A stretch of 59,174 bases of DNA from CAZPMO01 sp964587515 (GCA_964587515.1 CAZPMO010000006.1:1-59174), one strand, 5' to 3'. Positions 1-9,108 are shown, numbered from the stretch's first letter. Notes: generated from the letters alone by a model not told the origin. A program made the numbers and translations.

Positions 1-471
1 ATTGTAAAACCCGGTCTCGGGGTCCTTCACGATGTTCATGGCCGAGATATAGGGCGAGCCCTCCTCGGCCGAATGCACCGGGGCCGGCAGCTTGGTCCAG
101 TCCACATCGTCGCCGGTCACAACGATCTCCTTCACCGGGCCGGTCTTCACGTCGACGAAGCCACGCGGCGGCTGGCGCAGACGCCGCGCCAGGGTCGGCA
201 GATAGTCGTCTTGCGCCACGCCCAGCGCGCGGCACTGCGAGAAGCGATGCTTCACCAAAATGTCGCAAAGCCGGTAATCGGGATATTCCACGATGTTTTC
301 AAACAGGATCGGGTTTTCCGACTGCGCCGACAGCGCCCCGATATCGTCGATCGACACCGGCTTGGTGATGCGCGTCAGAATATCGGCGTTGCGGTCGAGA
401 TACCCCCGCAGATCGACATCGAGCGGGCGGTTATGCGCCGGCCCGACCTGCCCCTCCGCCCCGTTCGTCAT
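1..471 (-). CDS. UbiD family decarboxylase, N-terminal part (cut by window edge)
   Basis: The first 157 codons are visible from an ATG at 471; the rest lies beyond the window. The reading includes ENPILFENI and GSPYISAMNIVKDPETG, which match UbiD-type prenylated-FMN decarboxylases and align with the complete UbiD homologue at 7702-9108 (KYITAGLCIMRDPDTG). UbiD enzymes carry out reversible non-oxidative decarboxylation of aromatic or unsaturated acids using prFMN made by UbiX; no ubiX is seen here. The catalytic E/R residues lie in the missing part. It is divergent from the flavin monooxygenase at 609, with a 137-base gap between them. The family call is firm; the substrate is unknown. Confidence 0.85.
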   Translation of the reverse strand, partial: MTNGAEGQVGPAHNRPLDVDLRGYLDRNADILTRITKPVSIDDIGALSAQSENPILFENIVEYPDYRLCDILVKHRFSQCRALGVAQDDYLPTLARRLRQPPRGFVDVKTGPVKEIVVTGDDVDWTKLPAPVHSAEEGSPYISAMNIVKDPETGFYN

Positions 472-608
472 CCTCGCCTCCCCGTCCCGGATTGTTCCCC
501 GAAGGCTAACCAGCGTCACGGATGACGGCAAGGAGAGAAGCGCCTTGTTTCGCCCGGTAGAGTGGGCTTTGGTATGGGCATTGATCCGGTCAGGAGAGGC
601 ATTTCAAA

Positions 609-1658
609 ATGAAATTCGGAATTTTCGATCACGTCGACCGTTCCGGCCTGCCGCTGGTGGAGCAGCTGGACAAGCGGCTCGAATTTTTGGCCGCCGCCGA
701 CGAGGCCGGTTTCTATTGCTATCACGTGGCCGAGCACCACGTTACGCCGCTCAACATGGTTCCAGTGCCCGGCGTCTATTTGGGCGCGGTGGCGAACGCC
801 ACACGCCGGATACGCCTCGGGCCGATGGTTTATCTGCTGCCGCTATATTCGCCGCTATGCCTGATCGAGGAAATCTGCATTCTCGACCATCTCAGCCATG
901 GTCGTCTGGAGGTGGGAGTCGGGCGCGGCGTGTCCCCCTTCGAACTCAACTTTCACAATATCGACTCAAGCACCTCGCGCGAGGTGTTCATGGAAGCCTT
1001 CGCGGCGGTAAGCCATGGGCTGAAGCATGAGACGCTCGATTACACGGGCGAGCATTATTCATATTCGGACGTGCCCATGGAGTTGACGCCGCTGCAACAA
1101 CCACATCCCCCGTTCTGGTATCCTTCATCGAATCCGGTAAGCAGCGAATGGTCGGGATCGAAAGGCCTCAACTTCCTGTCGCTCGGTTCGGTCGAGCGAG
1201 CCGGAGACTGCATCCGCGCCTACAGGAAAGGCTACGCCGAATGTGGCACCCCATCAGGGCCCGCCATTGATTTCCCGGGCGGCACCGCAATTGGGGTGAA
1301 CCGCCACATCGTGGTCGCCGATAGCGACGACGAGGCGCGAAGGATCGCCGGTCCGGCCTATGAACGCTGGTTCACGAGCCTCATGAAGCTTTGGGTCGAC
1401 AACAAGGTGCAGGGCCCGGCCATCGCCCGCGACACCATGGGCGATCTCGACAAAGCCATCGAGCAGGGCTCGATTATCGTCGGTTCACCGGAAACGGTAC
1501 GCGCCGAAATCGAAAGCCAGATCGACACCCTCGGGATCAACTACCTCACCGTCGCCTTTTATTTCGGAACCATCGCGCACGAGGACGCCATGCGTTCGCT
1601 GACGCTGTTCGTCGATGAAGTCATGGAGGCGGTGGGCCGCGTCGGCTCCGCGGCCTGA
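609..1658 (+). CDS. LLM class flavin-dependent oxidoreductase (luciferase-like monooxygenase)
   Basis: A 349-residue protein, normal length for bacterial luciferase-like monooxygenases. The N-terminal strand MKFGIFDHVD and the AEHH motif near residues 42-45 are typical of the TIM-barrel fold that binds reduced FMN. Later segments such as RRIRLGPMVYLLP and GRLEVGVGRG are also family hallmarks. Members oxidise diverse organic substrates with O2 and FMNH2 supplied by a separate reductase, and none is adjacent. A purine-rich RBS (caggagagg) lies just before the ATG. It may belong with the divergent UbiD gene in a catabolic locus; that is inference. Confidence 0.85.
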   Translation: MKFGIFDHVDRSGLPLVEQLDKRLEFLAAADEAGFYCYHVAEHHVTPLNMVPVPGVYLGAVANATRRIRLGPMVYLLPLYSPLCLIEEICILDHLSHGRLEVGVGRGVSPFELNFHNIDSSTSREVFMEAFAAVSHGLKHETLDYTGEHYSYSDVPMELTPLQQPHPPFWYPSSNPVSSEWSGSKGLNFLSLGSVERAGDCIRAYRKGYAECGTPSGPAIDFPGGTAIGVNRHIVVADSDDEARRIAGPAYERWFTSLMKLWVDNKVQGPAIARDTMGDLDKAIEQGSIIVGSPETVRAEIESQIDTLGINYLTVAFYFGTIAHEDAMRSLTLFVDEVMEAVGRVGSAA

Positions 1659-1822
1659 TCCTGGGCCGAAGACCGCCCGAGCGCTTCAGCGGAGGGATAC
1701 GCGAAGCGGGGCCGCCGGAATAGAATCCGTCGGCTTCGAATGTCTGGCGTTGGGATCAAGCTCTCCCTCGCCCGTCACCAGGATTGGCACCCGCGCGTTA
1801 ACCCTGTACAAATTCCGCCGCT

Positions 1823-2590
1823 ATGAAACGCCTTATCCGCCGCGCGGCCTTTGTCGCTTTTTTGTGTCTGACCGTGACCGCGCCGCGCGCCGGCGTCGCG
1901 AAAGTGCTGGTGTTCGCGGCGTCCAGCACGACCAACGTAATCGAGGATCTCAACCGGCTTTTCGCGGAACGAGGCAAGGGCCGCGCCCTCGGTTCGTTCG
2001 GCTCGTCGGGCATCATGGCGCGACAGATCGAGAACGGTGCGCCGGCCGACATTTACCTGACCGCCGACGTGAAATGGATAAATTATTTAGTAGGTAAGGC
2101 GCTCGTCACCGCGGGATCAAAAAACGACCTGTTTCACAACAGGCTGGCTTTGATCGCGCCCGCGCGCCGGCCCTTCCGCCTGCGTATCCGATATGGCTTC
2201 GCACTGTACGACAGGCTTGGCGATTCGCCGCTGGCCATCGCCGACCCCCAGCACAGTCCGGCGGGCCGCTACGCCCGCATGGCGCTGGAGACTCTCGGCG
2301 TGTGGAAGCCGCTGACAAAGCGTACGGCGCGGACCAACAATGTGCGCGAAGCGCTGGCTTTGGTCGAACGCGGCGAGGCGGCGGCCGGAATCGTTTACGC
2401 GACCGATGCCAAGATCAGTCGCCGGGTGCGGCTCGTGGCGCTGTTTCCGGAAGCGACCCATCCGGCGATCGGCTATCGCGCCGCCATTGTCCGAGGACGC
2501 GAAACTCCTGAGGTACGGCGGTATTTCACGTTCCTGTCGAGCAAGGAAGCAGCCAAAATATTTCGCCGGCACGGCTTTCTGGTGAAGTGA
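1823..2590 (+). CDS. modA: Molybdate ABC transporter, periplasmic binding protein
   Basis: A 255-residue protein with a signal peptide (about residues 1-26, ending ...PRAGVA) followed by KVLVFAASSTTNVIEDL, the standard start of mature ModA. GAPADIYLTAD and the later GIVYATDAKI segment are also ModA hallmarks. It binds molybdate or tungstate in the periplasm and delivers it to ModBC. It is the first gene of modABC, with 10 bases to modB. Imported molybdenum would serve molybdopterin enzymes such as the xanthine-dehydrogenase-family protein at 11934. No ModE gene or molybdenum-cofactor riboswitch was recognised upstream. Confidence 0.93.
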   Translation: MKRLIRRAAFVAFLCLTVTAPRAGVAKVLVFAASSTTNVIEDLNRLFAERGKGRALGSFGSSGIMARQIENGAPADIYLTADVKWINYLVGKALVTAGSKNDLFHNRLALIAPARRPFRLRIRYGFALYDRLGDSPLAIADPQHSPAGRYARMALETLGVWKPLTKRTARTNNVREALALVERGEAAAGIVYATDAKISRRVRLVALFPEATHPAIGYRAAIVRGRETPEVRRYFTFLSSKEAAKIFRRHGFLVK

Positions 2591-2600
2591 GGCGAAAGCG

Positions 2601-3302
2601 GTGCCCGCGCTGACCCCGATCGAAATCGAGGCGCTGGTTCTCAGCCTGCAGGTCGCGGTTTGGGCGGTCGTGTGCAGCCTGCCACCCGGCATCGCCATCG
2701 CCTGGCTTTTGGCGCGGCGAAATTTCCTGGGAAAATCGATCCTCGATGCGGTGGTCCACGTGCCGCTGGTGGTGCCGCCCGTGGTGGTCGGCTATCTGCT
2801 GCTGCTGGTGCTGGGCCGCCGAGGCATCGTCGGCGCCTGGCTCTATGACAGTTTCGGGCTTACCGTCGCCTTTACCTGGCAGGGCGCGGCGGTGGCCTCG
2901 GCGGTGATGGGATTTCCACTGATGGTGCGCGCGATCCGGCTTTCGTTCGAAGCCATCGATCCCCGGCTGGAAGCGGCGGCGCGCACCCTCGGGGCCGGGC
3001 CGGTCGCGGTGTTCGCGACCGTGACGCTGCCGCTGGCCCTGTCGGGGATTCTCGCCGGCGCGATCCTCGCCTTTGCCCGCAGTCTCGGCGAATTCGGCGC
3101 CACCATTACCTTCGTTTCCAGCATCCCCGGCGAGACGCGCACCCTGCCCATCGCTCTTTACGGGCTGGCCCAGGTGCCGGGCGGCGAAGGCGCGGCGCTG
3201 AGGATCGTGATCATTTCGGCGGCGCTGGCGTTCGCCGCCCTGTTCGCCTCGGAATTGATCGCCCGGCGGTTGCGCGCGCGTATCCAGGGGGTGACGCGAT
3301 GA
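2601..3302 (+). CDS. modB: Molybdate ABC transporter permease
   Basis: A 233-residue inner-membrane permease with about five hydrophobic segments and the EAA loop (EAAARTLGAGPVAVF, about residues 126-140) that docks on the ATPase. FARSLGEFGATITFVS is a ModB/CysT-family signature. The start is a GTG at 2601, just after modA. The stop overlaps the modC start by four bases (ATGA), implying translational coupling. Confidence 0.93.
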   Translation: MPALTPIEIEALVLSLQVAVWAVVCSLPPGIAIAWLLARRNFLGKSILDAVVHVPLVVPPVVVGYLLLLVLGRRGIVGAWLYDSFGLTVAFTWQGAAVASAVMGFPLMVRAIRLSFEAIDPRLEAAARTLGAGPVAVFATVTLPLALSGILAGAILAFARSLGEFGATITFVSSIPGETRTLPIALYGLAQVPGGEGAALRIVIISAALAFAALFASELIARRLRARIQGVTR

Positions 3303-4414
3303 TCGAGGTCGACGTCCAACGACGCCTCGGCGATTTCGAACTTCAGGTCGCGTTCGAAGCGAAGGCCGAAGGTATCACGGCCCTGTTCGGTCAATCGGGC
3401 GCCGGCAAAACGCCCCTGGTCAATCTGCTGGCCGGACTCGCGCGTCCGGATCGCGGCCGGATTTCGGTTCAGGGCCACGTGCTGTTCGATTCGCAATCGG
3501 GCGTCAACGTCGCGCCGGAAAAACGACGCCTCGGCTATGTCTTCCAGGAAGACCGTCTGTTTCCCCATCTCAACGTGCGCGCCAACCTGGAATACGGCTT
3601 GCGACGCATCGCGGCCGACCAGCGTCGCATCGCGCTGCCGCCGGTGGTCGAGGCGCTCGACATCGAAGGCCTGCTGGAGCGCCGCACGCAGACCCTGTCC
3701 GGCGGCGAGAAGCAACGGGTCTCAATCGGCCGCGCGCTGCTCGCCAGCCCGCATTTGCTGTTGATGGACGAGCCGCTGGCCTCGCTCGACACCGCTCGGA
3801 AGAACGAAATCCTGCCGTTTATCGAACGGCTGCGCGACGAATTCCGTATTCCGATCGTCTATGTCAGCCACTCGGCCGACGAAATCGTGCGGCTGGCCGA
3901 TACGCTGGTGCTGCTGTCACGCGGCCGCATCGCGGCGGTGGGACCGGTCGAGGCCCTAATGAGCCGGCTCGATCTGCGGCCGCTTACGGGCCGTTATGAA
4001 GCGGGCGCGGTGATCCCGGGCCAGGTCGCCGGAACCGATCCGGAATTCGGTCTCGCGATGCTGTCCTTCGAGGGTGGCACGCTGACAGTGCCGCTCGCCG
4101 ATCTCGAAATCGGCGCGCGCATTCGTGTCCGCATCCGGGCGCGGGACGTTACGCTGGCGCGCAAGCGCCCGGAAGACATCAGCACCCTCAACGTCTTTCA
4201 CGGCAAGATTGCCGAGATCCTCGGCGGCGGGTCCGGTGACGCGCTGGTCGATGTCCGGGTCGATATCGGCGCGCCGCTGTGGGCGCGTATCACGCGGCGT
4301 TCGCTGCATGATCTCTCGCTCGGCATCGGCGACGAGGTCTATGCGCTGATCAAGGGCGTCGCCATCGACCACGGCAGCGTGGGTTTGCGCGGTCACGCAC
4401 CGCGCGGGTCCTGA
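3299..4414 (+). CDS. modC: Molybdate ABC transporter ATP-binding protein
   Basis: A 371-residue ATPase with Walker A GQSGAGKT (31-38), signature LSGGEKQR (133-140) and Walker B LLLMDEP (153-159). A C-terminal region from about residue 230, containing TLNVFHGKI, fits the TOBE/mop domain that binds molybdate. It powers import through ModB and overlaps modB by four bases. The residue after Walker A is Pro, where Ser or Thr is common in ModC; the core motif is intact. Confidence 0.93.
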   Translation: MIEVDVQRRLGDFELQVAFEAKAEGITALFGQSGAGKTPLVNLLAGLARPDRGRISVQGHVLFDSQSGVNVAPEKRRLGYVFQEDRLFPHLNVRANLEYGLRRIAADQRRIALPPVVEALDIEGLLERRTQTLSGGEKQRVSIGRALLASPHLLLMDEPLASLDTARKNEILPFIERLRDEFRIPIVYVSHSADEIVRLADTLVLLSRGRIAAVGPVEALMSRLDLRPLTGRYEAGAVIPGQVAGTDPEFGLAMLSFEGGTLTVPLADLEIGARIRVRIRARDVTLARKRPEDISTLNVFHGKIAEILGGGSGDALVDVRVDIGAPLWARITRRSLHDLSLGIGDEVYALIKGVAIDHGSVGLRGHAPRGS

Positions 4415-4442
4415 AAGCAGCGGCGTGCGGCGTCCGGCAACC

Positions 4443-5060
4443 ATGTCCGCGCTTGAGACCCTGGGGCGCGTCCGCCTGTCGCCGTCATTCTATCTGCGCG
4501 ACTTTCTCCATAGCGAAATCGCCGTCGTTCACGGCATACCCAACATTCCGGACGACCCCGATCTCGCCATCGCCGCCGGAACCCGGTTGTGCGCCGAACT
4601 GCTGGAGCCGCTGAACGCGACATTCGGGCGCATCGCGGTGCGTTCGGCGTACCGCTCGTCCGCGGTCAATGCGTTCGGTAACGCCAACGGTCTGAACTGC
4701 GCCTCCAACGCGCGCAGCCATGCCGGCCACATCTGGGACCGGCGCGACGCCGACGGCTGCATGGGGGCGACCGCGTCCATCGTCATCCCGTGGTTCGCCG
4801 ATCGTTACGCGGCGGGCGCCGACTGGCGGGCACTGGCCTGGTGGATCCACGACCATTTGCCCTATTCGCGGCTGCAGTTCTTCCCGAAACTCGCGGCCTT
4901 CAACATCCAGTGGCACGAACGCCCGCTGCGCCGCATCGACAGCTTCATCGCCCCCAAGGGCTGCCTCTCCAAACCCGGCATGGCCAACCATGAGGGCAAT
5001 CACGCGGACTGGTATGGGGACTTCCCGGCGCTCAAACCCAGCGCCGCGTCGATCGTTTGA
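4443..5060 (+). CDS. Peptidase M15-like protein (putative)
   Basis: A 205-residue protein from ATG 4443; a GTG at 4425 is an alternative start. The layout resembles the M15/hedgehog-type metallopeptidase fold: an RSAYRS segment, a SHAGHIWD stretch where M15 enzymes place the first zinc His and Asp, and a late IQWHE that could give the last zinc ligand. The motifs are not canonical (usual form SxHxxGxAxD), so activity on peptidoglycan is uncertain. No clear signal peptide is seen. It follows modC by 28 bases, and its 3' end overlaps the convergent methyltransferase gene by 29 bases. Confidence 0.55.
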   Translation: MSALETLGRVRLSPSFYLRDFLHSEIAVVHGIPNIPDDPDLAIAAGTRLCAELLEPLNATFGRIAVRSAYRSSAVNAFGNANGLNCASNARSHAGHIWDRRDADGCMGATASIVIPWFADRYAAGADWRALAWWIHDHLPYSRLQFFPKLAAFNIQWHERPLRRIDSFIAPKGCLSKPGMANHEGNHADWYGDFPALKPSAASIV

Positions 5061-5505
5061 ATTTCCGGTATTCGTCGCCGAACTTGAGATCGAGATAGAC
5101 CTCCTCGCGCGCGATCACGCCGTAACGCATTACCACGAGAACGGGGGCCAGCATCGCCAGTATCCAGACCATGTCGACCGCCACCGCGATGCCGACATAA
5201 ATCGCCGTCATCGCCACATAGATGGGGTTGCGGGAAAATCGGTAGATGCCGCCGGTGACCAGCGCCGTCGTCGGCAGCGGCGTGGGGACATTGGTGCCGG
5301 CAAGGTGAAACTGTCGAAACGCTATGGAAGCGATCACAACGCCAATGACAATGAGCGCGCCGCCGATCCAGTATTGGATGGTGACGCCGGGGACCATGGC
5401 CAACGGCCAGAAATAATCCGCGATCAACCCGATCGCCAGCGCCGCCCCATAGATACGAGGCGGGCGGGCGATTACATCGGGTCGATCGGTCGGCTGATCG
5501 CTCAT
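5032..5505 (-). CDS. Isoprenylcysteine carboxyl methyltransferase (ICMT/PEMT) family protein
   Basis: A 157-residue membrane protein with about four hydrophobic segments. The signature GGIYRFSRNPIYVAM is the conserved SAM-binding region of the ICMT/PEMT fold, and the tail REEVYLDLKFGDEYRKF is the usual C-terminal motif. Bacterial members methylate lipids or small molecules; the substrate is unknown. It lies 19 bases downstream of the LTXXQ-type gene on the same strand, so the two are probably co-transcribed under the MarR operator at 6049-6085. Confidence 0.82.
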   Translation of the reverse strand: MSDQPTDRPDVIARPPRIYGAALAIGLIADYFWPLAMVPGVTIQYWIGGALIVIGVVIASIAFRQFHLAGTNVPTPLPTTALVTGGIYRFSRNPIYVAMTAIYVGIAVAVDMVWILAMLAPVLVVMRYGVIAREEVYLDLKFGDEYRKFKRSTRRWV

Positions 5506-5524
5506 ATCCGGATAGCCTGACGCG

Positions 5525-6022
5525 CTATCGGGCGTGACGCCCGCGACGATTGGCGAAAATACCTCGAAGCGTGCGCTTTTGTTTGTCGTTCAGTCCCGCA
5601 TGAAAATCTTCGTAGGCCGGGCGGACACGCCGCACCCAGGCCAGACCGGCGACCATCATGGTTTCCGCACCGGCAAGTTCGGCGGATAAATCGTCTAAGC
5701 GGGGTGCCGCATCGGGCGCGGGGCAGGTCTGCCTCAGTGTGTCCCCACTCTCGCGGAGCGCTTTTGTGAGTCGGCCCCATTTATCGCGTTGCGCCGGAAC
5801 CAGGTCGAGTTGCGCTTCGACGTATTTGATCAGCATCTCGGTCCGCTCCGGGTCTTGGTCACCGCAAAGACCGGCTAAGTGATCAAAACGCCCACCAGTA
5901 CTGCCAGCGCGGCGACCCCAGCCATATTCATGCCCTCCCCGACCGGACGCGATGGCAACGGCCCCTGCCCCGGCGGCGACGGTCGATCCGGAAATCAAGG
6001 CGATAAGCTGTCTGCGTTTCAT
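5525..6022 (-). CDS. Spy/CpxP-like LTXXQ-motif exported protein
   Basis: A 165-residue protein starting at MKRRQLIAL; an upstream in-frame ATG at 6061 is less likely. The N terminus is a signal sequence with twin arginines (RRQLIAL) and a glycine/alanine-rich core, possibly Tat-dependent. The helical mature part has the repeated pattern LVPAQRDKW and LNDKQKRTLR, the LTxxQ-type motifs of periplasmic Spy/CpxP proteins that sense or buffer envelope stress and metals. It is divergent from marR. Confidence 0.72.
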   Translation of the reverse strand: MKRRQLIALISGSTVAAGAGAVAIASGRGGHEYGWGRRAGSTGGRFDHLAGLCGDQDPERTEMLIKYVEAQLDLVPAQRDKWGRLTKALRESGDTLRQTCPAPDAAPRLDDLSAELAGAETMMVAGLAWVRRVRPAYEDFHAGLNDKQKRTLRGIFANRRGRHAR

Positions 6023-6048
6023 GGCTATTTTCCCGTGGATATCTATAT

Positions 6049-6085
6049 TGACAATCAACATGTCATTATGACAATATAATTGTCA
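6049..6085. promoter_or_regulatory. Palindromic operator pair, probable MarR binding sites
   Basis: Two inverted repeats lie between the divergent LTXXQ gene and the marR gene. One is TGACAAT-ATA-ATTGTCA (6069-6085), a perfect 7-base-arm palindrome. The other is TGACA-N7-TGTCA (6049-6065). The stretch is AT-rich amid GC-rich DNA and would overlap both promoters. MarR proteins usually bind such palindromes and autoregulate; binding here is inferred. Confidence 0.6.
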
Positions 6086-6119
6086 ATATTTTATTTCGTG
6101 AAATTCGGAGACTCGAAAC

Positions 6120-6563
6120 GTGACCCAAACTCCCGCGGGCGAGGCCCTATTCGACGTCATCGTCGGGACGACCCAGACATTTTTCCGGCTTCGGGCCGCC
6201 GGCAAGCAATTTGGCGCCGTGACGCCGTGGGGGGGCGGGCTATGGGGAATGTTGCATTCGCTGAAGATGCGCGGGCCGCAAACCGTGCCGCAGATCGCGC
6301 GCGCCCGCCCGGTGGCGCGTCAGCGCATTCAGAAAATCGCGGATGAGCTGAAAGCGGAGGGTTTTATCGAATATACGGACAACCCCGCGCACAAACGCTC
6401 CAAGCTGCTTCGCCTGACCCAAAAGGGCGAAGCGCTTCATGCCGAGCTGACCGCCGAAATCGAAAAGCGCGCCGATCAACTCGCCGAAGGCATGGATGCC
6501 GAGGAATTGCGGATCACGGCCGACGTGCTGCGCCGGCTGCGCGAGCGGCTTTCGGATCTTTAG
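6120..6563 (+). CDS. MarR family transcriptional regulator
   Basis: A 147-residue winged-helix regulator with a GTG start. The segment PQTVPQIARARPVARQRIQKIADEL is the helix-turn-helix region, followed by the wing (EYTDNPAHKRSKLLRLTQKG) and a C-terminal dimerisation helix, the standard MarR layout and length. It is divergent from the LTXXQ/ICMT pair and probably represses them and itself through the palindromes at 6049-6085. Its 3' end overlaps the convergent gene by four bases. Confidence 0.88.
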   Translation: MTQTPAGEALFDVIVGTTQTFFRLRAAGKQFGAVTPWGGGLWGMLHSLKMRGPQTVPQIARARPVARQRIQKIADELKAEGFIEYTDNPAHKRSKLLRLTQKGEALHAELTAEIEKRADQLAEGMDAEELRITADVLRRLRERLSDL

Positions 6564-7531
6564 GCCGCGCGCGGCAGACGATCGCGGTCGTGCGCTTCGT
6601 CGAGATGAAGATTCCCAGGGCCGGCCGGCACGATGCCGGTGGGATTCACCGTACCGATCCGGTAATAGCCGCGCTTGATGCCGTCAAGGTCGGTAATCTC
6701 GGCGATGCCCGGCCACTGGTACAGTTCGCGCAGATAATTCGAAAGGTTCGCATATTCGTAGATATGCTGCTTGTTGCATTTGAAGTTGCCGTAATAGGCG
6801 GCGTCGAACCGCACCAGTGTAACGTAGAGCCGCCAGTCCGCCTCGGTGACGCGGTCGCCGCAGAGGTAACGGCGTTCGCCCAGCAGATCGTCGAGATAAT
6901 CGAGCGTCTCGAACAACTTCGCGACGGCTTCGTCGTAAGATTCCTGCGACTTCGCAAAGCCGCAGCGATAGACGCCGTTATTGACGGTGGCGTAGATGCG
7001 CTCATTGAGCCGGTCGATCTCGGAGCGCAGATCCTCCGGATAGAAATCGAGCGAGGCGTCGCCCCATTCGTTGAACTCGGTGTTCAGCATGCGGATGATT
7101 TCGGAGGATTCGTTATTGACCAGCTTCCATTCCTTCTTGTCCCACAGCGTCGGCACGGTGACCCGGCCGGTATAATCGGGCGCGGCCGAAATATAGGCGC
7201 GGTGCAGTTCGAATAGGCCGTCGATGGGGTCGAGGTCGCGGCCGATCCCCTCGCTATAGGCCCAGCTGGTGGTGCGCGGAATATCCGACAGCGTGATCGA
7301 GATCACGTCCTCCAGCCCCTTCAACCGCCGGAAAATCTGGGTGCGGTGGGCCCACGGGCAGTTGGGCGCGAGGAACAGATGATAGCGCCCGGGCTCGGCC
7401 TTGAAACCGGACGAGCCGTCCGCCGTCACCCAATCCCGGAATATCGACTCGGCGCGCACGAACGCGCCGCCGGTCGGATTGCGATATTTCGCGTCGTCAT
7501 CGATCCACTTGCCGTCGATCACCATTCCCAT
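6560..7531 (-). CDS. Glutathionyl-hydroquinone reductase (YqjG/ECM4-type glutathione S-transferase)
   Basis: A 323-residue protein of the Xi-class GST family. The catalytic cysteine is in NCPWAHRT (near residue 57), the family hallmark, and GDRVTEADWRLYVTLVRFD is the conserved C-terminal helical motif. These enzymes reduce glutathionyl-hydroquinones and feed quinol detoxification or aromatic degradation, which fits the UbiD and dioxygenase genes nearby. It is divergent from the UbiD gene at 7702, with 170 bases between the two. Confidence 0.9.
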   Translation of the reverse strand: MGMVIDGKWIDDDAKYRNPTGGAFVRAESIFRDWVTADGSSGFKAEPGRYHLFLAPNCPWAHRTQIFRRLKGLEDVISITLSDIPRTTSWAYSEGIGRDLDPIDGLFELHRAYISAAPDYTGRVTVPTLWDKKEWKLVNNESSEIIRMLNTEFNEWGDASLDFYPEDLRSEIDRLNERIYATVNNGVYRCGFAKSQESYDEAVAKLFETLDYLDDLLGERRYLCGDRVTEADWRLYVTLVRFDAAYYGNFKCNKQHIYEYANLSNYLRELYQWPGIAEITDLDGIKRGYYRIGTVNPTGIVPAGPGNLHLDEAHDRDRLPRAA

Positions 7532-7701
7532 GGCGGCACCCTCCCCGTTTGCGTTTTCCAGATATAGAACATCGCGCCGGGCGGAACAAACAGCAGCCTG
7601 TTCACAACCGCGTCAATGGGAGGTGCGCGCCATCCCTTGTGCTGGCCCGGACGCATGGGTAGCGTTGGCGCCACAAACGACCGAAGCAGGAAAGTCATAC
7701 G

Positions 7702-9108
7702 ATGAGCACCAACACCAGCGCGCCCTACTCCCCGGACCTTCGCGGTTTCATCGCCTATCTGGAGGAACACCATCCCGACCACGTGATCCGGATCAAGAAA
7801 GAGGTCGATCCCAAATTCGAGGTCGCGGGCATTCTCGACCGGCTGGAGAAGGACGAACGCTATCCGCTGGTGATCTTCGAAAACGTCAAGGGATCGGACC
7901 ACCACCTGGTCACCAACATGCATGCGGATTTCGAACGCCTGCGCATGTCGCTCGGGATGGAGGAAGGCGAGATCAGGGATTTCCTGAAGGAATATTCGAA
8001 ACGCGAATCGAACCCCATCGATCCCGAAAAAGTCGAGACCGGCCCGGTTCACGAGGTGATCCATCTGGGCGCGGATGTCGACGTCAACGCGCTGCCGATC
8101 TGCACCTACCACGAAAAGGACGCCGGCAAGTACATCACCGCCGGGCTTTGCATCATGCGCGATCCCGATACCGGCATCGACAATATCGGCATCTACCGGC
8201 TGATGGTGCAGGGCAAAGACCAGCTCGGCATTCAGCTTTCCGAAACCGCCGACGGCAACGTAATCTGGAAGAAATACGAAGCCCGCGGCGAGCCCTGCCC
8301 CATGGCGGTAGTGATCGGCCACCATCCGGCCTTCTTCCTCGGTGGGCTCAGCATGGGGCCGCTCGATTCCGACGAAATCCACATCGCCGGCAGCATCCTC
8401 GGCAGCCCGGTGAAGCTGATCGATTGCAAGACCATCCCGCTGGCCGCGCCGGCCGATTCCGAAATCGTCCTGGAGTGCGAAATCCCCCCGGATATCCGCC
8501 AGGAAGAGGCCCCGTTCGGCGAATATCCCGGCACATACGGGCCGATGCGCATGAACCCGATCGTGAAGATCAAGGCCATCACCCATCGCAAAAACCCGCT
8601 CTACCAAAACGCCTTCGTGGGCCATCCCGATAATTTGATGTTATCGGGACTGATCCGCTCGACCTTCATCGAGGACACGGTGAAGATCGGCGTCGGCACG
8701 GTGCGCGGCGTCACCATGCCGCGCGCCGGGCGGTACCGCTTCGTCTGCTACATCGCCATCGAAACCATGATGCAGGGCGAGGCGAAACAGGCGGCGATGG
8801 CGGCCTTCGTCGCCGACCCGTTCCTGAAATTCGCCATCGTGGTCGATCACGACGTCGACATCACCAGCGATTCCGAAGTCATGCACGCCATCGCGACTCG
8901 GGTGCGGGGCGACCGGGATATTTTCATGGTGCCCTATTCCAAGGGCTCGCCGCTCGATCCTTCGTCCTACGACCCGACCCGGGGCTCGCACCTGGTCACC
9001 AAGGTCGGCATCGACGCGACCCGCAAACCGGATTATCCGGAAGAAATCTCAATTCCCGGCGCCGACGACATAAATCTCGCCGATTTCATTGACGGCTACC
9101 GATCCTGA
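7702..9108 (+). CDS. UbiD family decarboxylase
   Basis: A complete 468-residue UbiD-type enzyme. KYITAGLCIMRDPDTG, the SEIVLECEI glutamates and the EEAPFGEYPGTYG motif are the conserved prFMN/metal-site and catalytic regions. It would decarboxylate an aromatic or alpha,beta-unsaturated acid, or carboxylate in reverse. UbiX, needed for the prFMN cofactor, is not in the window. A second UbiD homologue starts at 471 on the other strand, and the two N-terminal domains are clearly diverged. It is convergent with the glutaredoxin-DinB gene, whose stop lies 5 bases away. Confidence 0.92.
   Translation: MSTNTSAPYSPDLRGFIAYLEEHHPDHVIRIKKEVDPKFEVAGILDRLEKDERYPLVIFENVKGSDHHLVTNMHADFERLRMSLGMEEGEIRDFLKEYSKRESNPIDPEKVETGPVHEVIHLGADVDVNALPICTYHEKDAGKYITAGLCIMRDPDTGIDNIGIYRLMVQGKDQLGIQLSETADGNVIWKKYEARGEPCPMAVVIGHHPAFFLGGLSMGPLDSDEIHIAGSILGSPVKLIDCKTIPLAAPADSEIVLECEIPPDIRQEEAPFGEYPGTYGPMRMNPIVKIKAITHRKNPLYQNAFVGHPDNLMLSGLIRSTFIEDTVKIGVGTVRGVTMPRAGRYRFVCYIAIETMMQGEAKQAAMAAFVADPFLKFAIVVDHDVDITSDSEVMHAIATRVRGDRDIFMVPYSKGSPLDPSSYDPTRGSHLVTKVGIDATRKPDYPEEISIPGADDINLADFIDGYRS

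Noticed and set aside
1659..1822. Molybdenum-cofactor riboswitch or ModE operator upstream of modA
   Set aside because: GC-rich inverted repeats are present but I could not match the conserved riboswitch core or a ModE palindrome.
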